Source of the DNA: a virus
DNA length: 44,862 nt
Reading direction: 5' to 3' (one strand)
Virus record (IMG/VR): IMGVR_UViG_3300025122_004783
Location: 1 to 44,862 of that record
Part shown: piece by piece, positions 9,784 to 20,227 of the stretch
How positions within the stretch are numbered: position 1 is the first letter of the stretch
How the letters are laid out: every line of letters begins with the position of its first letter
Notes under the pieces: generated by a model
Databases searched by the model: none
What the model saw: only the letters and a program-made list of their open reading frames with translations
Told to the model about the DNA's origin: nothing
Position numbers and translations under genes: made by a program

Positions 9784-11579
9784 TACCTAACCTTCCCTAT
9801 AATGTCTACCTCTGGATATTTTAGCTCTAAGATTGCATTGTTCGGAACAACTATATATGATCCGTCAGCAGACAAATTATCGTTAATGTCAATTGCTGCG
9901 GAGGAGTAGTTCCCTGCCTGTTTGGCGACAACCTTAACCTTGGTAACATCTAAGACGCTGTTAACCCCTTTTAACACTTCATAAATTTGACTAATATATA
10001 GCGGCTCTCCAATAAAGAATGGCTGTGCATAGTGTTCTTGGAGCGCCGCTATACAATCATCTAGCGCTGTATATTTTTCGGCTGCCATTTTCGGTTTAAT
10101 GATAAATTCAATACCAAAGTTAAGAATATATGCATCCAGTATATCAACGGTATCGTTGATCATTCTATAATTATTTATCCAAGTTTTTAAATTATTTTTA
10201 ATTGTTGTATTTGCTGCAATCATTTTGCCGTTGGTATCTTCTGACACAACATACATATTTAAGTTTCTTTTTTGGGAATCGGCATCTCTTTGCACCGAGA
10301 CTCGCTTGATGGCGCCGAACTTAGCATGCATTCTATATGCTATGTTTTCATAATCGGCCTGCGTTACCGCCCTGTTCTGTGTGGGGAACGTATCGTAAAT
10401 TCTTTGTTTTACTTCGTTAGTTGACGGATACGTAACTGCTCCTACGATTTGCTCTTCGTTGGTGACTTCTAGTGATCCTATTACCGTATTAATAAGTGTG
10501 CTGCTCAGATTTTGTCGATTTGTAAAATCAAAGTTAGTGGCCGCTACAGAGTTTAAAGAACCGACTGCAAGATTCGTATTCATGGGATTGGTTGTTCTAA
10601 AGGTAATTGTTAAGGTGGTGTTCGTTGGAACAATTCCAAACGACTCATTTTGTGACAGTCTAGTTGGGTCAAATGATAAATCGGTTACGTATTTCTTACC
10701 GAAAACATTAATTGCTACATTTTGTGGATTAGCGACGATGTCAGATTCACCCAGTTTTCCACTTCCAAATTGAAGTGTAGCTTGATCTCTATTGTGTTCA
10801 ACAACATATTTTCTGGATACCAAAAATGGCTTTATAAGTGACGGAACATTATCGTTTTTAAAATTGGGGTTTGTTATTTCCTTAAAAACCATATCCTGGG
10901 CCAAATAGTCGACTTCAAAATATTGGTTTCCTTCCGAATCATATACAGAAATGATCTCTGAAACATTTGGGGTTGTGAGTGTCGTTCGATAAAATCTTTC
11001 AAATGAGCCAACCTCTACGGTTTCCTGAGAAAGTATTCCAGACACAACGTTGCCGTAAGCTTTCACAGCATAATGTGTTGGTGCACCTGTATCTGTATCA
11101 ACTCTTGCGGCAACAGTCAAATTTCTATTGTCTGCAAAATCAACATTTTCTGTCAAAATAAACTGCGTTCCCACTTCAGATGAAAAGGAGGTGCCTCTTT
11201 TCAATATCGGCAAATAGCTTGTATCGGTACCTATGCCGACACCTGACGCAGGAACAAGGATAAACAAAGCAACGGTACCATATATTGATTCTCGGCCGGT
11301 ATATTTGAAACCCAGAGCGCGGCCATGGCGCACGACATTGCCAAATTGAAACGCCGTATCTAGAAACGATTCATTAACATTATAGTCCAAATAGAACGAA
11401 AGCTGGTCGCCAACATAAGCTACAGCATCAAGCATTAATGCACCAAACGATGCTTCACTGAAATCTTGGAAAGTATCAGGATAAAACCTCTCCGCTATGT
11501 CCATTAAGTCATCACGAATTGTTTCAAATTCGCGATGAGTATAATCAATCGGCATTATTTTTTTCTGTTGTTTCGGCAT
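9783..11579 (-). CDS. Baseplate wedge protein, T4 gp6-like (baseplate J family)
   Basis: This is a 598-residue relative of T4 gp6 (about 660 residues), the dimeric wedge subunit that forms the inner ring of the contractile-tail baseplate. Evidence is the N-terminal block beginning YTHREFETIRDDLMDIAERF and continuing with FSEASFGALMLDAVAYVGDQ, typical of gp6/J-like wedge proteins. The block near residues 390-430 (QADYENIAYRMHAKFGAIKR) is the conserved C-terminal part of the family. It starts at an ATG preceded by a GAGGAA ribosome site and follows the gp25 gene by 16 nt. The gp25-gp6 order is the normal T4-like arrangement. No truncation is apparent. Confidence 0.88.
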   Translation of the reverse strand: MPKQQKKIMPIDYTHREFETIRDDLMDIAERFYPDTFQDFSEASFGALMLDAVAYVGDQLSFYLDYNVNESFLDTAFQFGNVVRHGRALGFKYTGRESIYGTVALFILVPASGVGIGTDTSYLPILKRGTSFSSEVGTQFILTENVDFADNRNLTVAARVDTDTGAPTHYAVKAYGNVVSGILSQETVEVGSFERFYRTTLTTPNVSEIISVYDSEGNQYFEVDYLAQDMVFKEITNPNFKNDNVPSLIKPFLVSRKYVVEHNRDQATLQFGSGKLGESDIVANPQNVAINVFGKKYVTDLSFDPTRLSQNESFGIVPTNTTLTITFRTTNPMNTNLAVGSLNSVAATNFDFTNRQNLSSTLINTVIGSLEVTNEEQIVGAVTYPSTNEVKQRIYDTFPTQNRAVTQADYENIAYRMHAKFGAIKRVSVQRDADSQKRNLNMYVVSEDTNGKMIAANTTIKNNLKTWINNYRMINDTVDILDAYILNFGIEFIIKPKMAAEKYTALDDCIAALQEHYAQPFFIGEPLYISQIYEVLKGVNSVLDVTKVKVVAKQAGNYSSAAIDINDNLSADGSYIVVPNNAILELKYPEVDIIGKVR

Positions 11580-11595
11580 TCAAAAATTCCTCACT

Positions 11596-11964
11596 TTAAA
11601 TAGTGAACTCTAACAAATCTCCAACATTTAGGGACGGAATAGAATACTCAATACTTATATGTAATGTATTAAGATCTATATCCTTAGTTACAAAATTAAT
11701 TTCTTTGATGGCAGCTACTGGCAAATATATAGATACTTGCTCCAGTATCTTTGCTTCAATGGTATTAAATGTAGCCTGATTAAAAGCTGAAAAAAGATAA
11801 GACCGTACACCAACACCAAAACTTGGCTCCATAACTCTTTCGCCAGGGTTAGTTAGCAAAAGCATCTTTAAGTTTTGCTTTATAAGTGTCCGAAAATCTT
11901 TAATCATGGTAAAACCATCGGCACTATCTCTGGTAATCGGCAATTTAACCGCCAATGAAGCCAT
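11596..11964 (-). CDS. Baseplate wedge subunit, gp25/GPW family
   Basis: This 122-residue protein is the gp25/gpW-like baseplate component that nucleates sheath assembly on the wedge. The diagnostic block is LLLTNPGERVMEPSFGVGVR followed by SYLF (residues about 36-60), the hallmark of the family. The C-terminal part is a beta-alpha fold ending LNVGDLLEFTI. Length is normal for the family (about 120-140). It sits between the 2347-residue structural gene and the gp6-like gene, 21 nt and 16 nt away, as expected in a T4-like tail operon. The start is the ATG at 11964, followed by ASLAVKLPITRDSADGF, a standard N-terminus. Confidence 0.92.
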   Translation of the reverse strand: MASLAVKLPITRDSADGFTMIKDFRTLIKQNLKMLLLTNPGERVMEPSFGVGVRSYLFSAFNQATFNTIEAKILEQVSIYLPVAAIKEINFVTKDIDLNTLHISIEYSIPSLNVGDLLEFTI

Positions 11965-11985
11965 TTTTATTCCTCATTATAAATA

Positions 11986-14900
11986 TTACGAATCTTTCTT
12001 TTTGCACATTTCGCCTTCTTCATTAAACGGATTAGATCTTAATCTGTGTGTTTGCCACCATGGCAAAAGTGCCTTTGATGGATCAAATTTAAATCTTTCT
12101 TTCATTTGCATCACGAAATCTTTGGTAAGATTGGCCACTTCATCGTCGGCGCCACCAAAGTCGCGCGACCTGTAGTGCACACGGAAAAGCCTTTTAATTG
12201 CGGCTGCGGAGTGCCTTAAAGGAATCTTGTCCCAGTGATCCCAATTCATGTGACTAAAAAAGGCTGCTTTGTTTTTGCCGCGGTCGCCGACAGCGGCCCA
12301 GCCTGGCGTATATTCTAGTCTGGCGCCGGTGACGGTTGGGACCTGTTCTTCTGTCTCTTGCCCAAGCCAATTTTCACGCTTAACTGTGACTGAAGACATC
12401 TGCAGATTCGCATATGCTCCTGGCTTTCCTTTGGGGTTGCCTGGGTCCCAACTGGCAGCGTCATGAAAAATATCCCCAAAGAGCGCGCCTTCTTCGGCGG
12501 TCACTTCGCCAATAGATGGCATAAAGCCCATATCTTGATAAATAGCCATTATTGCTAGAACTTTTTTGAAGGAAAATGCATAATTCGTAACGAGTTTAAA
12601 CTTCTGATCTTCCTTCAGTTTTGCTAGCAAACAATATAAAATTTTGCTATTGGCTTCGATACCGCTAAAGGCGCTTACCGGAATATCCAACGCATCTATC
12701 TCTATATTTGATATCGGGTATTCGGAATTTCCGAACACCATGCCAAACTCTAAGCCATACCGTACCCCCAACTCTCCACTAATGCCGACCTCTACACCAT
12801 CATCATTCGTTACAACTTTCATTGTTCCAGGGAAACTTAGCGATATAGGCCCGGAGCCGGCGCCTTTGACCTCCGGCACACCTGAGAGATTAGACTTTTT
12901 ATTGCCGTTTATTTTGAGATATTTATATATGTAAAATGGCCTTTCACTGGATATGCCTTCGGAGGCGCCATCTGGAACGTCTCCGAGCGGCGTAAATATC
13001 GTTTCATAGGTTTTCTTACCGGTGTCTGGATCTGGGACATTGCGATCAATTACTTTTTCGGTGCCCACAATTATCTTATTGGCAAACGGTCTCAGCGATT
13101 CTCCAGCATCGGTGTGGTATTCTCCGACCATGTACTCTAAGCTTCCGTCTTGTTCATCTATGTGCGCATGATAATAGCCCACATATGTGCTACCATCAGG
13201 CAACGAAAACTCATTTCCATTAGTGTAGAATGGGCCGGGCCATGACCACCCAAGCCCTGCAGGGTCTGGCTCGTCTTCGGTCGGAAGCCCAACAATACCT
13301 TCTACTATTGGGCCCTGGAGATGAAGCTCCTTGGCGCCGAGGGCAGCAAAATCGGTCATATAATAATAATCTAAGTCGTATATGTCAGGTGCCATATCAA
13401 AACTTTCCATAGCTTTTGTAAATTTATTGCCCATATATTCCAGCTGTTCATTAACAAGCTCTTTAAGAACAAGCTTAGCCTCTTCTTGGGTTCTATATAC
13501 CGCCTCTAAATTTCTGCTTTCTCTATAACTTTTTAAGGTTTCAAATATGCCCGCGTCTCCGGAGTACTTCGCGGTGATCAGATCGTCAAAGAACGGATAG
13601 TCATATGTGCTTTGATAATTGTTTAATCTTTCTAGTGCAACGCGTACATGATGTGGCACATTCTCTTCCTCGATATCGCCGCTATCAATGCGGCGGCCGT
13701 ATGTTTGAACCGATTGTTCTAAAAACGCATACCAAAACTCGTTATCTGAAAACGGGCTATAAAGAGCTGTTGAGTCTTTAAAATCTTCCTCCATGGTTTC
13801 AACAATATAAGAAGAGTATATGTTGCTAAAATTATCTGGGAATTTGGGCGCGAATTTGGTAAACATCGGTAAACCCTTCAAAAAATGTACACTGGAATAT
13901 ATTCTAATAGCGGCTGTGATAATTCCTTCAATTGATGCCTTAGACTGTCTGTGTAAAATTCTATTGTACGGTGTCTCAACCACACAATCTGGGTCCCCTT
14001 TAATACGCTCGTCTTCTGGTATACTTGAATATACTTCGCTTATCTTGTTGGTTATCTCACCAAAGTCCACCGCATTAGTTTGCTTAGGTTCACACGGGCT
14101 CAACTCTGGGAACATCACCTCGATAAGACCCGACCATCCGGACGACTTTTGGGGCTTAACATAAATCGGTGGCTGCATATATGAGCCGCCATATTGAGTC
14201 GGGTTAAGGAAGAACACTCTTGTCTTTTTGGGATGAGTGCCAGCGCGCTCATTAATCCACTGGTTTCTGCTTACACCCAACATCCCATCATCTTCATTGA
14301 TGGGGCGCGATCCTTCGGGTTCGCCATCTGAATTATAGTCTGAAATTTCGACCTCGGAAAACAAGATACCGCTTTTGGATTCTGATGGCTTAGGGACCTT
14401 CGTGCCATCAGCCAAGGAGGTCCCGGCCGCTGCCAAATAATCAAAGTCTGATATGTCTAAATCATCGAATTTCATTCCATATTCCCAGCCCTTTGTGTTG
14501 TTGCCCAATTCTTTGGCAACCTTAGTAAACTGTTCTCCCATAAAAGAATCATATTTTTCTTTAATTTGTGATTTGCTCACTTTGGTGCCAAATAGGTCAT
14601 ACAGCATGTTAACTTGCGGGGCGAATGCAACCTGTCTAGAAAAGCTTTCACTCAAATTGGGGAAATCGGCCATTGACAGAAGCTCGCCTTTATCGGGATC
14701 TGGATCGTATAAAGAATCTAATCCGTTATCGATTCCTATAAATTCAAATTTTCTTGAGCGTATTTCGCTTTCTCCTAAGTTTGTTTCTGGAACCGATGGC
14801 GCGTTTGGGTTCGCGGTTTTGGCCATATCTTTGAGCGGGTCTCCTTGGCCGGGCGCGGATTGATTAAAAAATTCGGTAAGATAAATTCTTACATTGTCAT

Positions 14901-17900
14901 CTGGCCTGTTGGCATATGACCCTGCATGCGGAGCTTCTATCATATCAGAAAAATATGCATTTACTCTAAACTTATAACTCCAACTGGCCTGTCCTCCATT
15001 TAGCCCGAGGCGCAAGCCTCTCGTGTTGTCCTTAAAATCAAGTGCAATATCTGGCTCATCTTTTCGTGGCATCTTTATAAACCATAAGTTCTCTTTATCC
15101 CAGTCTGGCGCAGTCCTTACATTATAGCCCATGTCAGGAACATCTGTTAACTCTACATCTGAAGTGCTAAAAAGAGCGTCGAAACCAAGGTTGCTGAAGC
15201 TGACCGGCCACTTCTTTGTAGCACGTGGGATATTTGTACTACTGAACCCCATGCTTGCTTTAAGATCATCCTCCATTCCTCCAAGCTCCAAGCGATAATC
15301 CACGTTTTCGCCGGCGGCTGTTCTATATTGGTACATCAACCATTCGGCAACATATTGAGGATATGCACCTTCTTGATCTGACAGAGATGCTATTGAGCCG
15401 CCTAGGGCCTTTTCCATTGTGGATGAGTCTGCGGACATATCACCCCCCATACCAAGTGTGACGGCGTTAATAACAAAATCAGCTATGGCTCCCCCAACAC
15501 TGTTTTGAGTATCTAAGTAAAAGTCAACATAGTCTCGGTCGCTAGCGGTGTCTACTTGGTGTCTTGTAAACGGATTGCCAACAGTATCAGACAGAACCAT
15601 ATTTAAGAATCCCCAAGAAGAATCGACGCCGCCAACCAGAAAGCCCAGGAATCCGCCGGACCCTAACATGTCTTGTGCATAAGCCTGTTCAATTTTTTGT
15701 AATTCTCCCCCCAAAGCAGCTTGGGCAGACGCAATTGTGCTTTCTGGCTCATATGGCATTATTCCATTATTACAGCCAGGATCCGAAAGCAAAGGTGGCA
15801 TTGCTTCCATGATTGTGGGCCCAATTCCTTTCTGCATCAAGTTACTAACATCATCTAAATCTTCCAACATGTCTCCGCGCCAGTTATTAAACATTACATC
15901 ACATTGTTCGGGGGTAGCACGACCTTCCAACAAGGTACACCTTAAGTCCTTAAAGTTTTCTAATTGCTCCGGAGTTGCGCAAAGAGATGGATTTGCCGGG
16001 GTGGATGCGGCGGCGGCGCCCAGGGTTTCAAGCGCTATGTTCATTTCTTGTCTCGCGTCGGCAGGTACTAAGAAACCAATATTTTTGAAAAAAGTACCAA
16101 TAGAGCGCATATTTGGAAGAGCATCGCGATATTCTGGATATCCGTTTTCAACAATTTGGTCTGCAATTTGCAAAAACGTCTGTGACGGATCCCCTAAAAC
16201 TGCGGATGTCATTTCAGCTTGTGTGGACGCAGCAGACAAGTCTTCTGCAAATGTTAGTGCCCTTTCAGGATTTGAAAGCGCTTGGCCACCAACACCTAAG
16301 TCGGCAATCAGCTGGACAACTGTGGCTTCTACTTGTTCTTGATCTGTTTCTGCTCCACAAATTGAATCTCTAATTACGTCTGTTAAGGTGGTAGTTCCGG
16401 CAATCTGGCCCGGAATCGATGCCACAATCTCTCCTGTAAGTTCTAGTGCTTTGCAGATCGCGCTGCCAACAAGTTCGCACACTTTGCGAATTATCAGTTT
16501 AAGCCACTCAAATAATAATTCCATAAGCTGGCCCTTGAGCCACTCAAACAATGCAGTCCAGGGGTCCAGCAGAAGAGGCCACCACCAGGTGGGCCACATA
16601 ATTCTCGGTACTGTAATTTCGGCATTGTTTCTACAAAACGGAAGAGCAATGCTCTTTACAAAATCATCTAGGCCAGGATTAAAAATCGGTGGCCTAGGAC
16701 AATCATATGTTGCAATAAGAAATGATATAATTTGGGCGCCCGGAAAATCATTTAATTTGTCCAATAAGGCCAAATAGTTATCTGAATACTCTTGCAACAA
16801 TGCAAGAATATAGGCTTCAAAAATCTTGGTGTCGTCTAGGCCGTCTCTTTTTGCAGCTGCGGCAGGATCTAGTTTCTGCGCTATTGTTCTTCTGGTTGCG
16901 GTCTTTTCACTATCTAATTGCGCTTCTAGTTTAGAGCCTTTGATGGGTACGTCGTTGCCCATTCCATTGATCACAGCCCGATCTTTATTTCTTTTGACTG
17001 CTTCTGCGTCTTCCCAGGGTCTTTGCGTAAATGTAATACTGCCAAAAGTTTTATCACCTTGGCCTGCCGCCTTGGCCGAGGAGAGAATTCCCTCTCTTTG
17101 GGTTACAGAGCCTTGGGCTTTGCCTTGCGAGGCAAAGTCCTGGGCCTGGCCGGGCGGCGGTGCGTCAGAATATGTGTCTGTTAGAGCGGCGAAGGTTTTT
17201 CCTTCTTTTATGTTCTTTCTAACCAGTGCATCAAGTTTTGCTTGTTTATCCGGCGGTAGCCCAACAAATAATTTGCCGAAGTCATCATATGTCATTGCCT
17301 TAAGCGCATTTTTTAGCATTACGGCAAGAGCATCTTGTAAAGAAACGCCTTTAGTTAAGCACTCAATTGCTGATACCAAAAGATCAAACATGCCACAAAC
17401 CTTAATTCTCTCAAGCGGAGTGGCGTATGTGTCATCTATCATGTCTTCTATAGACACGGGACCGTCTCGGCCGTTCATCCATTGCATGCACATGTGAGCA
17501 AATACTTGATCGCGAGGATCTATTTCTTTAAAAGCTTGAACGAAGGCGGCGCTTTTCATATCTTTATATGTGACCTTGGGTTTGCCGGTTTTCTTGTTGT
17601 TTTTTCCTGTTCCTTTTTTCGGATATCCTTCTGGCACATCACTTGAACCTTGCTTTTGGCCTTGCTGTTCCAGGTCTTCTTGGAGTTCTTCTTCAGAGTG
17701 CCGGCATAAATTATCATGGAATTTGGCAGCTACAGCATCCCCCAAGCCAAATATATCATCCATGATATTTTGCCCAAGTTGTTTTCCTTCGTCTACCAAA
17801 GCATTCGCAACACACGAGACCGCCTCACCGAGGCCTTCGCCGGCGGCGGAAGCGCCGTCGCTGGCCAATACTTGGCTGGCGGCGGGGCCGCGGACCATAA

Positions 17901-19029
17901 GTTTGGGGTATGTGAACTCTTGGACCATCTCAAGCCATGGCTGTTCTGTTCGTGCAGAAAGTTTGCCGGCCATTTCATCCAATTGCATTAAATATGCAAC
18001 AGCTGTTGGATCTCGCCATGGCGGCAAAGTAGCTAATGACTCGACTCTATCTTTGCCAAATTCTATCGGCACCTCATTACACATATCAGTCCAAACTTTT
18101 ATTTTCTTAAGTTTATATTTATCTGTTACTGTAATTTCTATCTCTTCAATATTCTGAGAGGTGAAGCCACCCCAAGTGCCTGTATTTGGTAAGTTTACAC
18201 CTTGTTGGTTAAGCCACTTGTCCAATTCCGACTGTGCGGCGCCCACCTGGCCAGTAAGGCCGAGGATGTTCGTGTCGCCATAATCTTCTAGATTAAATAT
18301 TTTTCCTGTTTCAGCAAATACCAGATTGGAGCTTTCTAGCGCTCGGAATACCTTTAAATATCTACTCCACATGGCCAAACCTTTTCCTACTTTTATCTGG
18401 TTCAACACCAAATCTGAAGCTTTGTATTTAACAGTTTTGTCTCCCTCTTCTGCTTCTTCAGAAGTGTCTTTGGGTTCTGCATCCGGCAAATCTTCAAGCA
18501 CACCATGGTCAACTGAATATAATAGTTGTACATATGAACCCGGATTTGGAGCTAAATAATATTCGGTTTTTTCAAGAACATCTTTAATTTTTTGAACCGA
18601 ATCATCTGATGTATCTTTGCCTTTCCAGTCCAAAAGTGCACGAATAGCACCCTTTCGTGGCTTGTTCTTGCGGTGAGAGACTGTGCTTAGCCAATTTGAT
18701 GGCAACGTTCCATTAACATCATTTTCCCACTCATCAGTATAGTGATCCCATATTTTATTTAATCTTTCGTCCGCTTCTTTTTTAGTCAGATCTGGGTAAT
18801 AGCCAAGCGTTTTTTCTTTAGTCAAATATGAAATCTGATATATGCACAGCTTTTCGTTCAAAAAAGGCGACGACTGATTTTTGGTCTTCCAGTCTGGAAC
18901 GGAAGCTAAAGGATTCGGAGAACACGGAAGGCACGCATTTTCTCTAGCGGGAATGTCATCAGGGCATACATCTGGTAACATGTCCCCATTCGTATCTTGC
19001 CATTTTAAAAATTTTGATTCTTCAGCCAT
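11986..19029 (-). CDS. Giant phage structural protein (2347 residues), unknown fold
   Basis: This is a single 2347-residue frame, the second largest protein here, between the spike-like gene and gp25. The N-terminal region (about 1-120) has several cysteines (CPDD, CLPCSPN, LCIY). Around residues 480-520 there is a Lys/Gly-rich linker. Residues about 790-900 are hydrophobic and Trp/Pro-rich (MWPTWWWPLLLDPWTALFEW, then KLIIRKVCELVGSAI). They could form membrane-active or buried helices. The middle and C-terminal parts are mixed alpha/beta with many Asp/Asn turns. Position suggests a baseplate or tail-tip protein, comparable to the very large structural proteins in this part of other marine T4-like phages (cyanophage VrlC-like proteins come to mind, from memory). 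Alternatives are a tape-measure-like or ejected protein. Confidence 0.75.
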   Translation of the reverse strand: MAEESKFLKWQDTNGDMLPDVCPDDIPARENACLPCSPNPLASVPDWKTKNQSSPFLNEKLCIYQISYLTKEKTLGYYPDLTKKEADERLNKIWDHYTDEWENDVNGTLPSNWLSTVSHRKNKPRKGAIRALLDWKGKDTSDDSVQKIKDVLEKTEYYLAPNPGSYVQLLYSVDHGVLEDLPDAEPKDTSEEAEEGDKTVKYKASDLVLNQIKVGKGLAMWSRYLKVFRALESSNLVFAETGKIFNLEDYGDTNILGLTGQVGAAQSELDKWLNQQGVNLPNTGTWGGFTSQNIEEIEITVTDKYKLKKIKVWTDMCNEVPIEFGKDRVESLATLPPWRDPTAVAYLMQLDEMAGKLSARTEQPWLEMVQEFTYPKLMVRGPAASQVLASDGASAAGEGLGEAVSCVANALVDEGKQLGQNIMDDIFGLGDAVAAKFHDNLCRHSEEELQEDLEQQGQKQGSSDVPEGYPKKGTGKNNKKTGKPKVTYKDMKSAAFVQAFKEIDPRDQVFAHMCMQWMNGRDGPVSIEDMIDDTYATPLERIKVCGMFDLLVSAIECLTKGVSLQDALAVMLKNALKAMTYDDFGKLFVGLPPDKQAKLDALVRKNIKEGKTFAALTDTYSDAPPPGQAQDFASQGKAQGSVTQREGILSSAKAAGQGDKTFGSITFTQRPWEDAEAVKRNKDRAVINGMGNDVPIKGSKLEAQLDSEKTATRRTIAQKLDPAAAAKRDGLDDTKIFEAYILALLQEYSDNYLALLDKLNDFPGAQIISFLIATYDCPRPPIFNPGLDDFVKSIALPFCRNNAEITVPRIMWPTWWWPLLLDPWTALFEWLKGQLMELLFEWLKLIIRKVCELVGSAICKALELTGEIVASIPGQIAGTTTLTDVIRDSICGAETDQEQVEATVVQLIADLGVGGQALSNPERALTFAEDLSAASTQAEMTSAVLGDPSQTFLQIADQIVENGYPEYRDALPNMRSIGTFFKNIGFLVPADARQEMNIALETLGAAAASTPANPSLCATPEQLENFKDLRCTLLEGRATPEQCDVMFNNWRGDMLEDLDDVSNLMQKGIGPTIMEAMPPLLSDPGCNNGIMPYEPESTIASAQAALGGELQKIEQAYAQDMLGSGGFLGFLVGGVDSSWGFLNMVLSDTVGNPFTRHQVDTASDRDYVDFYLDTQNSVGGAIADFVINAVTLGMGGDMSADSSTMEKALGGSIASLSDQEGAYPQYVAEWLMYQYRTAAGENVDYRLELGGMEDDLKASMGFSSTNIPRATKKWPVSFSNLGFDALFSTSDVELTDVPDMGYNVRTAPDWDKENLWFIKMPRKDEPDIALDFKDNTRGLRLGLNGGQASWSYKFRVNAYFSDMIEAPHAGSYANRPDDNVRIYLTEFFNQSAPGQGDPLKDMAKTANPNAPSVPETNLGESEIRSRKFEFIGIDNGLDSLYDPDPDKGELLSMADFPNLSESFSRQVAFAPQVNMLYDLFGTKVSKSQIKEKYDSFMGEQFTKVAKELGNNTKGWEYGMKFDDLDISDFDYLAAAGTSLADGTKVPKPSESKSGILFSEVEISDYNSDGEPEGSRPINEDDGMLGVSRNQWINERAGTHPKKTRVFFLNPTQYGGSYMQPPIYVKPQKSSGWSGLIEVMFPELSPCEPKQTNAVDFGEITNKISEVYSSIPEDERIKGDPDCVVETPYNRILHRQSKASIEGIITAAIRIYSSVHFLKGLPMFTKFAPKFPDNFSNIYSSYIVETMEEDFKDSTALYSPFSDNEFWYAFLEQSVQTYGRRIDSGDIEEENVPHHVRVALERLNNYQSTYDYPFFDDLITAKYSGDAGIFETLKSYRESRNLEAVYRTQEEAKLVLKELVNEQLEYMGNKFTKAMESFDMAPDIYDLDYYYMTDFAALGAKELHLQGPIVEGIVGLPTEDEPDPAGLGWSWPGPFYTNGNEFSLPDGSTYVGYYHAHIDEQDGSLEYMVGEYHTDAGESLRPFANKIIVGTEKVIDRNVPDPDTGKKTYETIFTPLGDVPDGASEGISSERPFYIYKYLKINGNKKSNLSGVPEVKGAGSGPISLSFPGTMKVVTNDDGVEVGISGELGVRYGLEFGMVFGNSEYPISNIEIDALDIPVSAFSGIEANSKILYCLLAKLKEDQKFKLVTNYAFSFKKVLAIMAIYQDMGFMPSIGEVTAEEGALFGDIFHDAASWDPGNPKGKPGAYANLQMSSVTVKRENWLGQETEEQVPTVTGARLEYTPGWAAVGDRGKNKAAFFSHMNWDHWDKIPLRHSAAAIKRLFRVHYRSRDFGGADDEVANLTKDFVMQMKERFKFDPSKALLPWWQTHRLRSNPFNEEGEMCKKKDS

Positions 19030-19040
19030 TTATTATCATC

Positions 19041-20207
19041 CTAGTTTGTTTTAACATTTCTGCTCCATATGCACTTATATCCCATGGGGGTTAAATAATT
19101 TACTCGCCACGTATTCAGTTTTCCTCTAAGGTGGTACATAGACATGTTTCCTTGTGTTATAGTTCGTAAAGTCGCCTGTGCAGAAATGGCGCCGAGCGCG
19201 AGGGGATGCTTAACACCAATTGCTGTGACCACGGACACTAGAATCTCAGCTACGGCATTGCATGCGCCTATGGTGTTGTCTACTATGTCGCCCAGTTCAC
19301 GCAAACCGTCTCTAGTGTTGTAACCCAAACAGACACCTTGCAAAGCAGAAATCATTTCTACTTTCGGTGGGTCAAGTCGCCTGGCTTTTCTATTTACAAG
19401 TTTGTTGCCTGCGATAAACTCGATGGCTGGTGCAGGCTGCACGATCTTTGCGCCATGGCTGGTTGTTTCGGGCGGTTCAAAGCCCTGGCCCGGGCCGGTG
19501 ACTATTTTAACGGATTCTCGTCCAATAATTCTTACAGCATCTGCTTTAACAGCTATCCCAGAACGCCCAATAGATTGTGGAGAAACTCCCTGCGCGAGAC
19601 CAAAGTAATGATCGATGTCGGCCATTTGAGAAATATAAATGCGTGCGGCATCAGTTGAAAAAGAATTATTAAGCCAAGTCTGTCCGTGGCCCGGGCCCTG
19701 GGCACCAGTTGGACCTTGACCATTTCTATCGGACGAGTGGCGGCCAACAACGAGATCAATGGAGGCTGCTCTATCTGAGCCCCAGGCACCATAGCCGCTC
19801 TTTACAGAATCTGATCTATCGGTGCCCAACACAATAAACGCACCCATATTGGTCATCATTGTCTCGTTTTGGGCCTTTAAATATTGAATACTTCCACCAC
19901 CATTAACAACTCTGCTGGTATCTTTAAGAACTGAATGATAAAGGCCACTTCCTGGTGGGAGCGACTTAGCATCTTTTATGCGCGGATCAACGCCGTGAAG
20001 ATCGAGACGTTTTCCGGGTGGAACATAGTCACTCTTGCCTACGCCGCGATCTCCAGCCTCCATGCCCAGCTCGGCCTCAGAGAGACGTTCTGCGGCGAAT
20101 GGATCGAATTCATCTTCAAGGTCCAAAGCCTCCCGGGCATCTGCAATGTCTTTGGCGGAGGGGCCCCTAATATTGATTTTCTTTTGTTTGTTTCCGAATA
20201 TTCCCAT
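19041..20207 (-). CDS. Probable baseplate spike/needle-like structural protein
   Basis: This 388-residue protein follows the three tail-tip enzyme genes. It begins MGIFGNKQKK with an acidic, low-complexity region to about residue 100. The middle holds regular short beta repeats, such as ARIYISQMADIDHYFGLA, SGIAVKADAVRIIG and ESVKIVTGPGQG, spaced like a beta-helix or beta-prism. A short collagen-like GPTGAQGPG turn is also present. After it comes LGYNTRDGLRELGDIVDNTI and an alpha-helical C-terminal part. In T4 the gp5 spike combines an OB domain, a lysozyme and a triple-stranded beta-helix. Here the beta-helix-like part could be a separate gene downstream of the lysozyme carriers. That is inference from order and repeat rhythm; virion structural protein is the safe call. 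A good AGGAG site lies 5 nt before the ATG. Confidence 0.55.
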   Translation of the reverse strand: MGIFGNKQKKINIRGPSAKDIADAREALDLEDEFDPFAAERLSEAELGMEAGDRGVGKSDYVPPGKRLDLHGVDPRIKDAKSLPPGSGLYHSVLKDTSRVVNGGGSIQYLKAQNETMMTNMGAFIVLGTDRSDSVKSGYGAWGSDRAASIDLVVGRHSSDRNGQGPTGAQGPGHGQTWLNNSFSTDAARIYISQMADIDHYFGLAQGVSPQSIGRSGIAVKADAVRIIGRESVKIVTGPGQGFEPPETTSHGAKIVQPAPAIEFIAGNKLVNRKARRLDPPKVEMISALQGVCLGYNTRDGLRELGDIVDNTIGACNAVAEILVSVVTAIGVKHPLALGAISAQATLRTITQGNMSMYHLRGKLNTWRVNYLTPMGYKCIWSRNVKTN

Positions 20208-20227
20208 GTATGCTCCTGATAGTAAAT

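Noticed and set aside
11970-11990. TATAAATA word between the 2347-residue gene and gp25
   Set aside because: It lies on the plus strand, opposite to all genes, and no plus-strand gene follows.
15737-17497. Several plus-strand open frames of 100-223 codons opposite the 2347-residue gene
   Set aside because: They are antisense shadows: Ser/Leu-rich text with no family resemblance, and the minus-strand gene has consistent protein composition throughout.
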